DNA from: Acinetobacter zhairuonensis
GTDB taxonomy: Bacteria; Pseudomonadota; Gammaproteobacteria; Pseudomonadales; Moraxellaceae
Length of the DNA: 64,000 nucleotides
Assembly: GCF_022601715.1 (NCBI RefSeq)
Contig: NZ_JAKVIM010000001.1
Location: 62,001 to 126,000, forward strand
Direction: 5' to 3'
Program-made: the position numbers and the translations under genes
Notes under the pieces: generated by a model
The model's input: the letters and a program-made list of their open reading frames with translations, nothing else
Database searches by the model: none
What the model was told of the DNA's origin: nothing
Shown: positions 47,819 to 57,315 of the stretch, piece by piece
Layout: the number at the start of each line of letters is the position of its first letter
Position numbering within the stretch: the first letter of the stretch is position 1

Positions 47819-48889
47819 ATGGCGACCTTAAAAAATGATCGTTTTCTGCGTGCCTTATTGCGTGAGCCTGTTGATACTACACCTGTTTGGATGATGCGTC
47901 AGGCAGGGCGCTATTTACCAGAGTATCGTCAAACACGTGCCAAGGCGGGCGACTTCCTTTCTTTATGTAAAAATACAGAATTTGCCTGTGAAGTAACTTT
48001 GCAACCATTACGCCGTTATGACTTGGATGCAGCAATTCTATTTTCAGATATTTTAACAGTTCCAGATGCACTGGGCTTAGGGCTGTATTTTGAAGAAGGT
48101 GAAGGTCCAAAATTCCACAAAACTGTTCGTACTGAACAAGATGTCATGAATTTGCCAGCATTTAATGCAAAATCTGATTTGGATTATGTTATGAATGCCG
48201 TCTCGACGATTCGTTCAGCCTTAGGTGGACAAGTGCCTTTGATCGGCTTTTCGGGCAGTCCATGGACGCTGGCAACTTATATGGTTGAGGGTGGTTCAAG
48301 TAAAGATTTTCGTTTCACTAAGCAAATGATGTATGCGCAACCAGAAGTATTGCATGCCTTGCTTGATCGTCTAGCAATTGCTGTAATTGATTATTTAAAT
48401 GCGCAAATTGATGCGGGTGCACAAGCTGTTCAGATTTTTGACAGTTGGGGCGGTGCATTAGCCCATCGTGAATATATAGAGTTCTCTTTAAATTACATGC
48501 ATAAAATTGTTTGTGGTTTAAAACGTGAAAAAGATGGTCGTAAAATCCCCGTGATTTTATTTACCAAAGGTGGTGGTCAATGGTTAGAGCCGATGGTGGC
48601 TACAGGCGCTGATGCCTTTGGTTTGGATTGGACTACACCACTTTCAACTGCTCGACGTGTTGTAAATGGACGTGCTGCCTTGCAAGGTAACTTAGACCCT
48701 GCGACCTTATATGGCTCATCACAAACCATTCAAAAGGCGACAGAAACCATGCTGGATGAAGCTTATGCCAACGGTGAGAAAACGGGTTATGTCGCGAATT
48801 TAGGGCATGGCATTACCCAATGGGTAAATCCAGATCATCCAAAAGTGTTTATTGACACAGTACATGAATACAGCGCTAAGTATTTATAA
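47819..48889 (+). CDS. hemE: Uroporphyrinogen decarboxylase
   Basis: 356-residue heme pathway enzyme that converts uroporphyrinogen III to coproporphyrinogen III. It has the N-terminal signature [34 protein letters not shown] and a C-terminal [12 protein letters not shown]. Start ATG 47819 follows TAGGAAAG. A DUF817 membrane protein gene follows 17 bp later and may be co-transcribed. Confidence 0.98.
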   Translation: MATLKNDRFLRALLREPVDTTPVWMMRQAGRYLPEYRQTRAKAGDFLSLCKNTEFACEVTLQPLRRYDLDAAILFSDILTVPDALGLGLYFEEGEGPKFHKTVRTEQDVMNLPAFNAKSDLDYVMNAVSTIRSALGGQVPLIGFSGSPWTLATYMVEGGSSKDFRFTKQMMYAQPEVLHALLDRLAIAVIDYLNAQIDAGAQAVQIFDSWGGALAHREYIEFSLNYMHKIVCGLKREKDGRKIPVILFTKGGGQWLEPMVATGADAFGLDWTTPLSTARRVVNGRAALQGNLDPATLYGSSQTIQKATETMLDEAYANGEKTGYVANLGHGITQWVNPDHPKVFIDTVHEYSAKYL

Positions 48890-48906
48890 CAGGGCTGAGT
48901 TTTACT

Positions 48907-49710
48907 GTGTTACGCATCACTCAATCTTGTTTTGAATTTTCCTCTAAGGCAGCTTCGGCTGCCTTATTTGGAATTTTATTGTTAATGGCTTTTGTAGTAA
49001 CGGCACCATTAGGCTATGAACAGCATTTTGGTTTTTATCGTTATGACTATTTATTGTTTTATGCGCTAATTATTCAATGTTGTTTGTTGTATTTAAAATT
49101 GGAGTCGTGGGCTGAAGCTAGAGTGATCGCGCTTTTCCATATCATGGCGATGGGCATGGAAATCTTTCTCACGCATCCTGCGATTGCATCTTGGCAATAT
49201 CCGCAACCCGCCATTTTTAAATTGTGGACAGTGCCTTTATTTGCAGGCTTTATGTACTCCGCAGTAGGCAGTTTTTTTGCACGTTCGTTACGTTTATATA
49301 ATGTGTCGTTTGATGCACTACCTCAATTTAGCCATATGCTGGTTTTAGCTGTATTGTCTTATATTAACTTCATGAGCAAATTCTTTATTCCTGATATCCG
49401 CTATGTATTGTTTGGTTGGAGTGTGGTGATGTTCTGGAAAACCAAAATTCGTTTTGAGTTGCAACATCACATTATTCAACTGCCGATGTTACCGATTTTA
49501 TGGTTATTGGCTTTTATTATCTGGATTGCTGAAAACGTCAGTACCTTTTATAAAATCTGGTTATATCCAAGTCAGGTGGATGCTTGGCATATGGTGGGTT
49601 GGGGCAAATTAGGTTCGTGGTATCTGTTGTTATTGTTAAGTTTAGTTCTGGTGCTGAAAATACTTGGAACACGGGATTTACACGGCTGTTGGAAGCTAAA
49701 TAATGATTGA
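48907..49710 (+). CDS. DUF817-family integral membrane protein
   Basis: 267 residues with seven or eight hydrophobic helices. Polar conserved spots include HPAIASWQYP, FMYSAVGSFFAR, the SKFFIPDIRY loop, WIAENVSTFYKIWLYPSQ and WGKLGSWYLLL, which fit DUF817. The start is GTG 48907. It follows hemE by only 17 bp, but no metabolic link is known. Function is unknown. Confidence 0.85.
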   Translation: MLRITQSCFEFSSKAASAALFGILLLMAFVVTAPLGYEQHFGFYRYDYLLFYALIIQCCLLYLKLESWAEARVIALFHIMAMGMEIFLTHPAIASWQYPQPAIFKLWTVPLFAGFMYSAVGSFFARSLRLYNVSFDALPQFSHMLVLAVLSYINFMSKFFIPDIRYVLFGWSVVMFWKTKIRFELQHHIIQLPMLPILWLLAFIIWIAENVSTFYKIWLYPSQVDAWHMVGWGKLGSWYLLLLLSLVLVLKILGTRDLHGCWKLNND

Positions 49711-49852
49711 TTTCAGTTGCTTAAAACGAATTTTATAACTTTAGTATAAATTGTTTTGCGTTATTAGAGATATACGGATAATCTAAGTTTGTGTAATCCA
49801 TCATTACATGTAAATAATTAGAACACTCAGAGAAAAATTCTGGAGAAGTGCA

Positions 49853-50323
49853 ATGTTAAAAAAAGTAGCGTTAGCAGCAGTATTGGCAATAGGTTCTACA
49901 GCAGCATTTGCAGATAACGATGCGGGTTGTGGTATTGGTTCTGAGATTTGGGCTGGTCAATCAGGTAAAGTGGCAAAATTACTTGCTGCGACAACAAACG
50001 GTCTATTTGCTAACCAATTATTCGGGATTACGTTTGGTACTTTAGGTTGTAGCGGTTCTGGTACAGTAACTGCACAGGTTGTCACTTTCACTAATGAAAA
50101 TGCAGAATCACTTGCACGTGATATGGCTGTTGGTCAAGGTGAGAGCTTGAACGTATTGGCTGAGTTAATGAATATCAAAGCAGAAGATAAAGCGCATTTC
50201 TTTGCAGTATCTAAGCAAAACTTTGCAGAAATTTACTCTACAGAGAATAAAGATTCCTACAAAGTTTTAACTTCTTTACAAGCTGTAATGGCGAAAGATG
50301 AAGTTCTCAAAGCTTACGTCTAA
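49853..50323 (+). CDS. DUF3015-family secreted protein
   Basis: 156 residues with signal peptide MLKKVALAAVLAIGSTAAFA. The mature protein begins DNDAGCGIGSEIWAGQSGK and contains GTLGCSGSG, the two-cysteine DUF3015 pattern, then a helical C-terminal half. It is periplasmic or surface-located. It precedes the DUF4105 gene by 63 bp with a terminator between; the two families are often neighbours in gammaproteobacteria. Function is unknown. Confidence 0.88.
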   Translation: MLKKVALAAVLAIGSTAAFADNDAGCGIGSEIWAGQSGKVAKLLAATTNGLFANQLFGITFGTLGCSGSGTVTAQVVTFTNENAESLARDMAVGQGESLNVLAELMNIKAEDKAHFFAVSKQNFAEIYSTENKDSYKVLTSLQAVMAKDEVLKAYV

Positions 50324-50334
50324 TTGATTCTTAT

Positions 50335-50363
50335 AAAACCCTGTCAAAACGACAGGGTTTTTT
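50335..50363 (+). terminator. Rho-independent terminator between DUF3015 and DUF4105 genes
   Basis: An AAACCCTGTC / GACAGGGTTT stem is followed by a T-run. Partial readthrough into the next gene is possible because only 24 bp separate them. Confidence 0.9.
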
Positions 50364-50386
50364 ATATCTAAAAAAATTAAGTTTGA

Positions 50387-52270
50387 ATGAAAAAAATTGC
50401 ATTAGTTACGGCTTTATTCAGTTCTGGTATGGCATATGCCCTAGAACCAACATCTTCCATTCCTTATGTGCAAATGGCGACACAGAAACATCTGGCGCAA
50501 GACACGACTTGGCAAAGACTCATGTATGCTGATGCTAAGGGTCACAGTGAAGTGAGTTATGTAGGCTACTTTCTCAGTCCTGATGGTGGTAAGCATTTAC
50601 AAGATGAATTAAATGCCAATATCAGCGCCTTATTTTTATCCGCAGCACCGAATCAATCGGTGCGTTGTCGATTTCCAGCCCGTAGCCAATGGTTGATGCA
50701 GCAGCTGGATATTCCTGCGACAGCTTTACCTCAAGTTGAATGTCCTGAACTGGACAAGTGGATTGGGGAAATTAAACCTTATAAAGCCACGCTGATTTAT
50801 GCGACGGACTTTATGGGCAATCCAAGTTCGATGTTTGGTCATACCTTACTACGCCTCGATCCGAAAGACCAAAAGCAATTAAACCTTGTATCTTACGCAG
50901 TAAATTATGCTGCAACAGTAGCAGGTGCAGATGGCTGGTCATTTGCTTGGAAAGGTCTAACAGGGCAGTATCCAGGTGAATATTCCTTAATGCCCTATTA
51001 CCGCAAGGTAAAAGAATATGGTGACTTGGAAAGCCGTGATTTATGGGAATATGAACTGAATTTAAGCCCTGCAGAAACTCGATTTTTGGTACAGCATATT
51101 TGGGAAATGCAGCATGTGAGTTTCCCTTATTATTTTGTTAGTGATAACTGTGCTTACCGTCTATTGGGTTTGATTGATTTGGTACGACCAGAACTTGATC
51201 TCAAACAGCAGTTTAAAGTGGCTGCGATTCCGATGCAGACCATTAAAGCCATAGATCAACAAGGCATTGTCAGTGAAACTGTTTATCGTCCAGCACTGGA
51301 AACCCAGTTACTGGCGCAAGCCCGACAGCATGGGCAGAGTCTTGCGAAAACGGCACATCAGGTGGCATTTGCAGAGCAAAAGCAACGCGTGGACATTTTG
51401 GAACCTTATTCTGCAGTGGATCGTGCCAAAATTTTAGAAATGGCGTATGACGATTTGTATCTACAATTTGTGGCGCGAAAAGTCGATGTGGCTTTTGCTC
51501 AACCGAATTTACGTGAATTATTAACTTTACGTAGTGAAATTGATCTAGATAAACAGCGCCAAGCACCTGAGCGACCACGCATGGATCCGACCCAATCGCA
51601 TGATGCACGAAATTTCTCTGTAAAAGCAGGCACTGTTCAAGGTGATGAGTTTATAGAACTGGGACATCGACAGGCTTATCACGATTTGATTGATCCGCAA
51701 GGCGGCTATCGTGTTGGTACTCAACTTTTATTCTGGGATGGATCGATTCAATTCCGTCAGGATGAATTGAAAATAGAGCATTTCGATTTTCTTACCGTGA
51801 ATTCCTATAACCCGATTACGGCATTTAAAACACCGCTCACGTGGGGATTTAATTTAGGCTGGCAGCAAGAAGCACTCACTTCATCAGGCAAGTTTAGCGA
51901 GCAGGATCAACACGGTGTAGTAAGTTTAAAAACCCAAATGGGTTATAGCTATGCCGATGCCAAACGAGAGAATTTGTGTTATGCCCAAATGCAAACCTAT
52001 CTGCAAGGTGGAAAGTCTTTAGATAAAGGCTGGCGCTTGGGTATGGGGCCAACGGTAGGTTGTCAGAATATTTGGACAGATCGAATCAACTCGATTGTGC
52101 AAGCCGAATTGCCGTACTGGGAAGATTCACATCAATGGCAAGTCCGTTTGAACTCTCAAGTGCAATATGCACTGAATGCGCAGAATGCATTAAGAGTGGG
52201 TTGGGAATACCAAGTACAAGATCATCAGGACTGGAATAAGCTGAGTTTTGGTTATGTACGGTTTTTCTGA
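50387..52270 (+). CDS. DUF4105 (Lnb N-terminal-like) envelope protein with C-terminal barrel-like region
   Basis: 627 residues; signal peptide MKKIALVTALFSSGMAYA. The central DUF4105 domain contains IYATDFMGNPSSMFGHTLLR, WKGLTGQYPGEYSLMPYYRK and FVSDNCAYRLLGLIDL. This is a papain/CHAP-like cysteine-histidine pattern: His in FGHTLLR and Cys in DNCAYRL. The last 200 residues are Tyr/Gln-rich alternating strands ending in GYVRFF, a terminal Phe suggesting an outer membrane barrel. The related Lnb proteins N-acylate lipoproteins in Gram-positives; activity here is unproven. Confidence 0.85.
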   Translation: MKKIALVTALFSSGMAYALEPTSSIPYVQMATQKHLAQDTTWQRLMYADAKGHSEVSYVGYFLSPDGGKHLQDELNANISALFLSAAPNQSVRCRFPARSQWLMQQLDIPATALPQVECPELDKWIGEIKPYKATLIYATDFMGNPSSMFGHTLLRLDPKDQKQLNLVSYAVNYAATVAGADGWSFAWKGLTGQYPGEYSLMPYYRKVKEYGDLESRDLWEYELNLSPAETRFLVQHIWEMQHVSFPYYFVSDNCAYRLLGLIDLVRPELDLKQQFKVAAIPMQTIKAIDQQGIVSETVYRPALETQLLAQARQHGQSLAKTAHQVAFAEQKQRVDILEPYSAVDRAKILEMAYDDLYLQFVARKVDVAFAQPNLRELLTLRSEIDLDKQRQAPERPRMDPTQSHDARNFSVKAGTVQGDEFIELGHRQAYHDLIDPQGGYRVGTQLLFWDGSIQFRQDELKIEHFDFLTVNSYNPITAFKTPLTWGFNLGWQQEALTSSGKFSEQDQHGVVSLKTQMGYSYADAKRENLCYAQMQTYLQGGKSLDKGWRLGMGPTVGCQNIWTDRINSIVQAELPYWEDSHQWQVRLNSQVQYALNAQNALRVGWEYQVQDHQDWNKLSFGYVRFF

Positions 52271-52281
52271 ATAAGATAATG

Positions 52282-52312
52282 AAAAAAAGGCACTTTCAAA
52301 GTGCCTTTTTTT
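52282..52312 (+). terminator. Terminator after the DUF4105 gene
   Basis: A palindromic AAGGCACTTT / AAAGTGCCTT stem is flanked by A and T runs, so it may also end arsC on the minus strand. Confidence 0.9.
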
Positions 52313-52322
52313 GCAGTCTATT

Positions 52323-52745
52323 TTATTTTTTGATCAGTTGACCCTGTTCATCGATGAGTAATTCTCCATCTTCTTTGCTAAAACTACCACGTTGTGGGGC
52401 AGATAGAATCTCTAAAACAACTTCTGAAGGGCGGCATAATCTTACGCCAAGCTCTGTTACGACGAAAGGACGATTGATTAAAATAGGATATTGCAGCATA
52501 AAATCAATGAGTTGCTCATCTGTGTGGGCAGACTGTTCGAGCTGTAACTCTTCATAAGGCGCTACATTTTTTCGTAAAACTTCGCGAACTGATAGACCTG
52601 AACGCTTGATTAAATCGATCAATTCCTGTTTAGTAGGCGGGGTTTTGAGATATTCGATAATTTCTGGTTCTTGGCCTGTATTTTGTATCAGACCAAGGGT
52701 ATTTCTGGACGTACCACAAGCAGGATTATGATAGATCTTAATCAT
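52323..52745 (-). CDS. arsC: Arsenate reductase (glutaredoxin-dependent)
   Basis: 140-residue ArsC of the glutathione/glutaredoxin class. Catalytic Cys10 lies in NPACGTSRNTL, and the arginine-rich site includes NRPFVVTELGVRLCRP. It reduces arsenate to arsenite for export by the ACR3 pump. It is divergent from arsR; the 88-bp gap contains a palindromic operator, so one repressor can control both sides. Confidence 0.95.
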   Translation of the reverse strand: MIKIYHNPACGTSRNTLGLIQNTGQEPEIIEYLKTPPTKQELIDLIKRSGLSVREVLRKNVAPYEELQLEQSAHTDEQLIDFMLQYPILINRPFVVTELGVRLCRPSEVVLEILSAPQRGSFSKEDGELLIDEQGQLIKK

Positions 52746-52786
52746 TTCGACATCTTTTTTTCGTTAAAATAAACTCTGTTGCATTT

Positions 52787-52806
52787 ATATATGGATATCC
52801 GTATAT
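52787..52806. promoter_or_regulatory. Candidate ArsR operator
   Basis: A 20-bp near-palindrome, ATATATGGATATCCGTATAT (one mismatched pair), lies midway between arsC and arsR, with outer TTGCA/TGCAA arms extending the dyad. ArsR dimers typically bind ATAT-rich dyads of this kind. Confidence 0.65.
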
Positions 52807-52833
52807 TTGCAATCATTAATTTTGGGCTGCAAA

Positions 52834-53157
52834 ATGGATCAAACTGATTTCTTTAAATGTCTCTCTGACCCAACTCGCTTGGATATTATGAAGTGGGTAA
52901 TGGCAAGAGAAAATGTCTGTGTATGTGAGCTGACGGAACTGTTACAACTGAGTCAGCCTAAAATTTCACGGCATTTGGCTTTATTAAGAAATTTGTCGGT
53001 ATTATTGGATCAGCGTCAAGGGCAGTGGGTGTATTACCGAGTGAATCCAGACTTACCAGAATGGGCGAATGAAGTATTATCCATTATCGCAAAGACAGCA
53101 CAGACCAATCCGCAGGATTCTTATTTGAATTCTACCGTTAGTGTTCATTGTGAATAA
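52834..53157 (+). CDS. arsR: Arsenic-responsive repressor ArsR
   Basis: 107-residue ArsR/SmtB winged-helix repressor. The As(III) site is Cys29-Val-Cys31 in ENVCVCELTELL, and the recognition helix is QPKISRHLALLR. Binding of arsenite or antimonite releases DNA. ATG 52834 is chosen over TTG 52807, which lies just past the operator. A 160-bp gap, longer than usual, separates it from acr3. Confidence 0.94.
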   Translation: MDQTDFFKCLSDPTRLDIMKWVMARENVCVCELTELLQLSQPKISRHLALLRNLSVLLDQRQGQWVYYRVNPDLPEWANEVLSIIAKTAQTNPQDSYLNSTVSVHCE

Positions 53158-53320
53158 GCATCTCAAGTTAATGATTTAGACTTTTTATAGATAAATTTAG
53201 AGCTGATCTTTATCTCTTCTTTTTGATTTAGAAAAGTTTACAAGGGTTAAAGCCATTCGGGCTTTTATCAGCTCGAATTTAACAAAACGATCATTAAAAT
53301 CTCCCAGATTGAGAATACTC

Positions 53321-54370
53321 ATGTCGACGTCCAGACTTTCTTTTTTAGACCGCAATTTGACCTTGTGGATTTTTATTGCCATGGCAATTGGGGTGGCAAT
53401 TGGGGTGTTTTTTCCTCAAGCCTCTGTCGCTTTAAATCAAATGCATGTGGGTAGTGTCAATATTCCGATTGCGATTGGTTTAATTGTCATGATGTATCCA
53501 CCGTTGGCAAAGGTAGATTATGCTGCCTTGCCTGAGGTGTTTAAAGATAAACGAACCTTGACCCTTTCCCTGATACAAAACTGGTTGATTGCACCATGTT
53601 TGATGTTTGCCTTGGCGATAGTGTTTTTACAGTCTTATCCTGAATATATGACAGGACTGATCTTAATTGGTTTGGCACGCTGTATTGCCATGGTGTTGGT
53701 CTGGAATGATCTGGCATGTGGTGATAACCAATATGTTGCAGCTTTAGTCGCGTTTAATAGTATTTTCCAGATTTTATTCTTTAGCAGTTATGCATGGTTG
53801 TTTCTCAGTTTCTTGCCGCCATATTTCGGGGTTGAGGCTCAAGTTATTCAAGTCAGTTTCTGGACGATTACTCAGGCAGTACTGATCTATTTGGGTATTC
53901 CATTTTTATTAGGCTTTTTAACTCGACTGATTTTAGTGAAACAAAAAGGCTTGGTATGGTATCAAACTCATTTCCTGCCAAAAATTGGACCATTGAGTCT
54001 GATGGCATTGCTGTTCACCATTGTGGCGATGTTTAGTCTCAAGGGTGGGGAAGTGGTGAGCTTGCCGATGGATGTATTACGTATTGCGATTCCATTGACT
54101 ATTTATTTTGTCGTCATGTTCTTTATTAGCTTCTTTATGAGCAAATGGATGGGCAATAACTATGCACGCACCACTGCGATTTCATTTACCGCTGCGGGAA
54201 ATAATTTTGAATTGGCTTTGGCTGTTGCAATTGCGACCTTTGGTTTGGCATCTCCAGTGGCATTTACCACAGTGATTGGTCCATTGGTGGAAGTCCCTGT
54301 GTTGATTGCATTGGTAAGTGTGTCTTTGTGGTTGCGTAAAAAATATTTTAAAGCTGAGGTGTTGGGATGA
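53321..54370 (+). CDS. Arsenite efflux transporter ACR3
   Basis: 349-residue transporter with ten predicted helices. Family motifs are [35 protein letters not shown], with the Cys essential in characterised ACR3 proteins, and [20 protein letters not shown]. It exports arsenite by proton exchange. ATG 53321 is preferred over TTG 53309. Its stop overlaps the arsH start (ATGA), so the two are translationally coupled. It is often annotated arsB. Confidence 0.95.
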   Translation: MSTSRLSFLDRNLTLWIFIAMAIGVAIGVFFPQASVALNQMHVGSVNIPIAIGLIVMMYPPLAKVDYAALPEVFKDKRTLTLSLIQNWLIAPCLMFALAIVFLQSYPEYMTGLILIGLARCIAMVLVWNDLACGDNQYVAALVAFNSIFQILFFSSYAWLFLSFLPPYFGVEAQVIQVSFWTITQAVLIYLGIPFLLGFLTRLILVKQKGLVWYQTHFLPKIGPLSLMALLFTIVAMFSLKGGEVVSLPMDVLRIAIPLTIYFVVMFFISFFMSKWMGNNYARTTAISFTAAGNNFELALAVAIATFGLASPVAFTTVIGPLVEVPVLIALVSVSLWLRKKYFKAEVLG

Positions 54371-55071
54371 GTTTAACCAATATTGATCTGGAGTTATTGC
54401 CGAAACCAACACTGGAACAGGTGCAAGCGAAAACTGTTGAGCATCCGCCACGCATCTTATTGTTATATGGTTCAAATCGTGAGCGTTCTTATAGCCGTTT
54501 GGCGGTACAAGAAGCAGGTCGAATTTTGAAATACTTCGGTGCTGAAGTGAAAATCTTCCATCCTAAAGGCTTACCTTTACCTGAAGATGCTGATCATGAA
54601 CATGCTAAAGTCAAAGAATTGCATGAGCTGTTGGCTTGGTCTGAAGGTATGGTCTGGTGTTCACCAGAACGTCATGGCTCCATGAGTTCAATCTTTAAAG
54701 CACAGATTGACTGGATTCCACTGGCAGCAGGTGCAATTCGTGCCACGCAAGGTAAAACACTGGCATTGATGCAAGTGTGTGGTGGTTCGCAATCGTTTAA
54801 TGCGGTTAATCAAATGCGTATTCTAGGGCGTTGGATGCGCATGATCACCATCCCAAACCAGTCTTCCATTCCGAAAGCATTCTTAGAGTTTGAAGAAGAT
54901 GGCTCCATGAAAGCTTCATCTTTCTACACGCGCATCGTGGATGTGATGGAAGAGTTGTATAAATTTACTTTGTTAACTCGTGGGCAGTCAGCGTATTTGA
55001 CGGATCGTTATTCTGAACGTGTTGAAACCGCAGAGCAGTTGTCGAAACGCGTGAATCAGCGTTCACAATAA
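54367..55071 (+). CDS. arsH: ArsH NADPH-dependent FMN reductase
   Basis: 234-residue flavodoxin-like protein. The FMN loop is [16 protein letters not shown], followed by [22 protein letters not shown] and [18 protein letters not shown], all typical of ArsH. Family members oxidise trivalent organoarsenicals and reduce quinones or metals. It overlaps acr3 by 4 bp and closes the arsR-acr3-arsH unit. Confidence 0.95.
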   Translation: MSLTNIDLELLPKPTLEQVQAKTVEHPPRILLLYGSNRERSYSRLAVQEAGRILKYFGAEVKIFHPKGLPLPEDADHEHAKVKELHELLAWSEGMVWCSPERHGSMSSIFKAQIDWIPLAAGAIRATQGKTLALMQVCGGSQSFNAVNQMRILGRWMRMITIPNQSSIPKAFLEFEEDGSMKASSFYTRIVDVMEELYKFTLLTRGQSAYLTDRYSERVETAEQLSKRVNQRSQ

Positions 55072-55073
55072 GA

Positions 55074-55104
55074 TAAAAAACCCCGAAAGATTCGGGGTTT
55101 TTTT
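55074..55104. terminator. Bidirectional terminator between arsH and folE
   Basis: An AACCCCGAA / TTCGGGGTT stem has A-run and T-run flanks serving both convergent genes. Confidence 0.92.
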
Positions 55105-55122
55105 GCAATTCGTTTTACTGAA

Positions 55123-55677
55123 TCAGTAACTTTCAGGCACAGCACTGAGAAATTCACGACGTGATTCTTTATCGGTTTTAAATTCACCGACAAAAGAAAC
55201 AGTACGCGTCGTCGATTCTTGTTTACCCACGCCACGCATCATCATGCACATATGCGCAGAATCAATCACGACTGCAACACCGCGTGCTTTTGTCACTTCT
55301 GCAACTGCCTCGGCGATTTGCTGGGTCAAGTTTTCTTGAATTTGCAAACGACGCGCGAACATTTCAGTAATTCGTGCAAACTTTGATAAGCCAAGCACAT
55401 GACCTTCAGGTAAATAAGCAATATGCACACGACCATAGAATGGCAGGAGATGGTGTTCGCAAAGCGAATAAAATTCAATATTTTTCACCAAGACCATTTC
55501 ACGATTGTCCGATGGGAACACCGCTTTATTGGTGACTTCTTCTAGCGTCTTACTATAACCAGACGTTAAATACGAAAACGCTTTTGCAGCACGCACAGGT
55601 GTATCAACCAAACCTGGACGATTCAGGTCTTCACCAACGGCAGTTAAAATGTTTGCGTAGGATTGCTGCATAGACAT
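55123..55677 (-). CDS. folE: GTP cyclohydrolase I
   Basis: 184-residue enzyme that converts GTP to dihydroneopterin triphosphate, the first folate step. The zinc and active-site motif is [12 protein letters not shown], with a second Cys in [38 protein letters not shown] and EFLSAVP at the end complete the family pattern. Whether this is the only copy in the genome cannot be told here. Confidence 0.96.
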   Translation of the reverse strand: MSMQQSYANILTAVGEDLNRPGLVDTPVRAAKAFSYLTSGYSKTLEEVTNKAVFPSDNREMVLVKNIEFYSLCEHHLLPFYGRVHIAYLPEGHVLGLSKFARITEMFARRLQIQENLTQQIAEAVAEVTKARGVAVVIDSAHMCMMMRGVGKQESTTRTVSFVGEFKTDKESRREFLSAVPESY

Positions 55678-55764
55678 AAGACGTTTTCACTTACTCTTAT
55701 ATTGAACAAGGACGGCATTGTACCAGAAAACCGAAACAATGCCGTGTTTAATATCAAAATCCGA

Positions 55765-56451
55765 TTACTGTTTGTGCTTTGGATTTTTCTCTGAACGTTT
55801 TAGTAAAACTAAAACCGCACCTGTGCCACCCTGATTATCAGGTGCACTCACGAAGGCAAGTACGTCACGATGCTGGCGCAGCCAGCCATTCACATAGGTT
55901 TTTAAAATGGCTTCAGGGCCTTTGCCATGGACAATTTTAATGACATTCTGATTTTCATCTTTTGCCATTTGAATAATTTGTAGTACCGCACTACGCGCCT
56001 GTTCAACAGTACAGCCATGTAAGTCTACCGCTTCAAACCAGCGTAATTTTCCTGCTTTTAAATCTTCAAAAACCTTATGTTGTAAGGTCGCAATGCGATA
56101 ATTTAGATTGGCTTGGCTTGCCACTGGGTTGAGCATAGCTTGCGTGTCTGAAAGTTCGGTCATTTCAGACTCAGTTGGACCAACAGCCGCTGCACGCTTT
56201 GCCAGCACTTGAGCATCTAATTTCTTTTTAGGACTTTTAGCAACAGGAGCTGTATTGCCTGCGTCAATTTTTTGCACACCCTGCATAGATTTTAGAAAGA
56301 GTTCGGCATCATCAGGTTCAGTCGCTGCTGCTGGTTGTTTAGCTTCAGTTTGCTGAGCAACTGCTGTTGAATGGGGATGATTGATTTGCTTTTTAAAGGC
56401 TTTCAGTAAGTTGTACTGATCTTTAGAAAGCGATGAATCATGTTTGCTCAT
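55765..56451 (-). CDS. Smr/MutS2-domain protein
   Basis: About 228 residues. The N-terminal 120 residues are low-complexity and Lys/Ala-rich. The C-terminal Smr domain contains VDLHGCTVEQARSAVLQII and IVHGKGPEAILKTYVNGWL, ending GAVLVLL. Stand-alone Smr proteins in proteobacteria (SmrA/SmrB type) are nucleases; SmrB cuts mRNA at collided ribosomes. The DLHG and HGKG motifs are intact. The start is set at ATG 56451 because the longer frame adds a hydrophobic, unconserved leader. Confidence 0.88.
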   Translation of the reverse strand: MSKHDSSLSKDQYNLLKAFKKQINHPHSTAVAQQTEAKQPAAATEPDDAELFLKSMQGVQKIDAGNTAPVAKSPKKKLDAQVLAKRAAAVGPTESEMTELSDTQAMLNPVASQANLNYRIATLQHKVFEDLKAGKLRWFEAVDLHGCTVEQARSAVLQIIQMAKDENQNVIKIVHGKGPEAILKTYVNGWLRQHRDVLAFVSAPDNQGGTGAVLVLLKRSEKNPKHKQ

Positions 56452-57010
56452 AATGTCCAAAATAACTGCAAGATAAGGTTTAAGCAGCAATTATAGTCGG
56501 ATTTTGCTGCAATTTGAACTGCATTGCATTTAAGGGGGACTAGATCTAAAACAATCAGAGATAGATGGTGACCAAAGTTCGCGTGAATGCAATTGGCTTC
56601 ACTCAAGCTGAAAATTCTCTCTAATGACTTGCTTCTAGTAAAATTATTCTGATGTTATGAGAACAAATTAGATTTTGATTTATCGATCCTTTTTAGCAGA
56701 AGTTGTATTGCAAAAGACAGAAGCTTCTACCTATACAAATCAAGAGGTGTAAAATTATAAAAGATATATTAAGATATATCTTATTGGGTCTTGCTGATAC
56801 AGTTTATGCGTGAAAATTCGAACCCTCTGCTGTGGAATTAAAGCTGATGAGCGAAGTGTTACTTGAAAATAAAGAGTGTCCTTTATTTAACCCACTTTTA
56901 GCGCAGTGGATTGAATTTATACAAGCGCTGAAAAAACTTTCAGTGGATTCCAGAAAACAGTTATCCAAATCAAAGTTTGAGTGTTCTTATATCAAAGGTT
57001 TTTGAATTTT
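56452..57010. other. Gene-poor stretch with a possible small gene or relic
   Basis: About 560 bp. The plus-strand frame 56847-57005 (52 residues, starting MSEVLLENKECPLFNPLLAQ) has protein-like composition. The same frame is open further back to a TGA near 56812, as if a longer gene had lost its 5' part. A dyad AAGATATATCTTA lies near 56770. No family was recognised. Confidence 0.4.
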
Positions 57011-57253
57011 ATGTTAAAAATCCATGTGAAACATATGTCTTGGTTAATGCCTTTATTTTTATCAGGACTGATGAGTGGCTCACTATCCTGTTTTAATCTT
57101 TTTATGAATAGAGGGTTAATACCAGGTTTTTTAGAGAAGTGGTTCGCGACTTGGGCAATGTCTTGGTTGGTGGCTTATCCACTTATTTTAATTTTTATTC
57201 CACTGGTCAGACGACTGTTAATGTTAATTGTTCATGCTCCTGAGAAATCGTGA
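57011..57253 (+). CDS. DUF2798-family small membrane protein
   Basis: 80-residue protein with two hydrophobic helices. The sequence PLFLSGLMSGSLSCFNLFMNRG, then WFATWAMSWLVAYPLILIFIPLVRRL, matches DUF2798. Start ATG 57011 is chosen because the family begins shortly before the first helix. Function is unknown. It lies alone between the eroded gap and the trp operon terminator. Confidence 0.82.
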   Translation: MLKIHVKHMSWLMPLFLSGLMSGSLSCFNLFMNRGLIPGFLEKWFATWAMSWLVAYPLILIFIPLVRRLLMLIVHAPEKS

Positions 57254-57278
57254 GTTTTTCATATCAGAACAAGAACAA

Positions 57279-57306
57279 GCATCAGGGCAAAAGTTTGCCC
57301 TGATGC
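57279..57306 (-). terminator. Strong hairpin after trpC
   Basis: GCATCAGGGCAAA and TTTGCCCTGATGC form a long perfect stem 10 bp past the trpC stop. The following minus-strand sequence is T-rich (TTGTTCTTGTT). Confidence 0.8.
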
Positions 57307-57315
57307 TGTTTAGGC

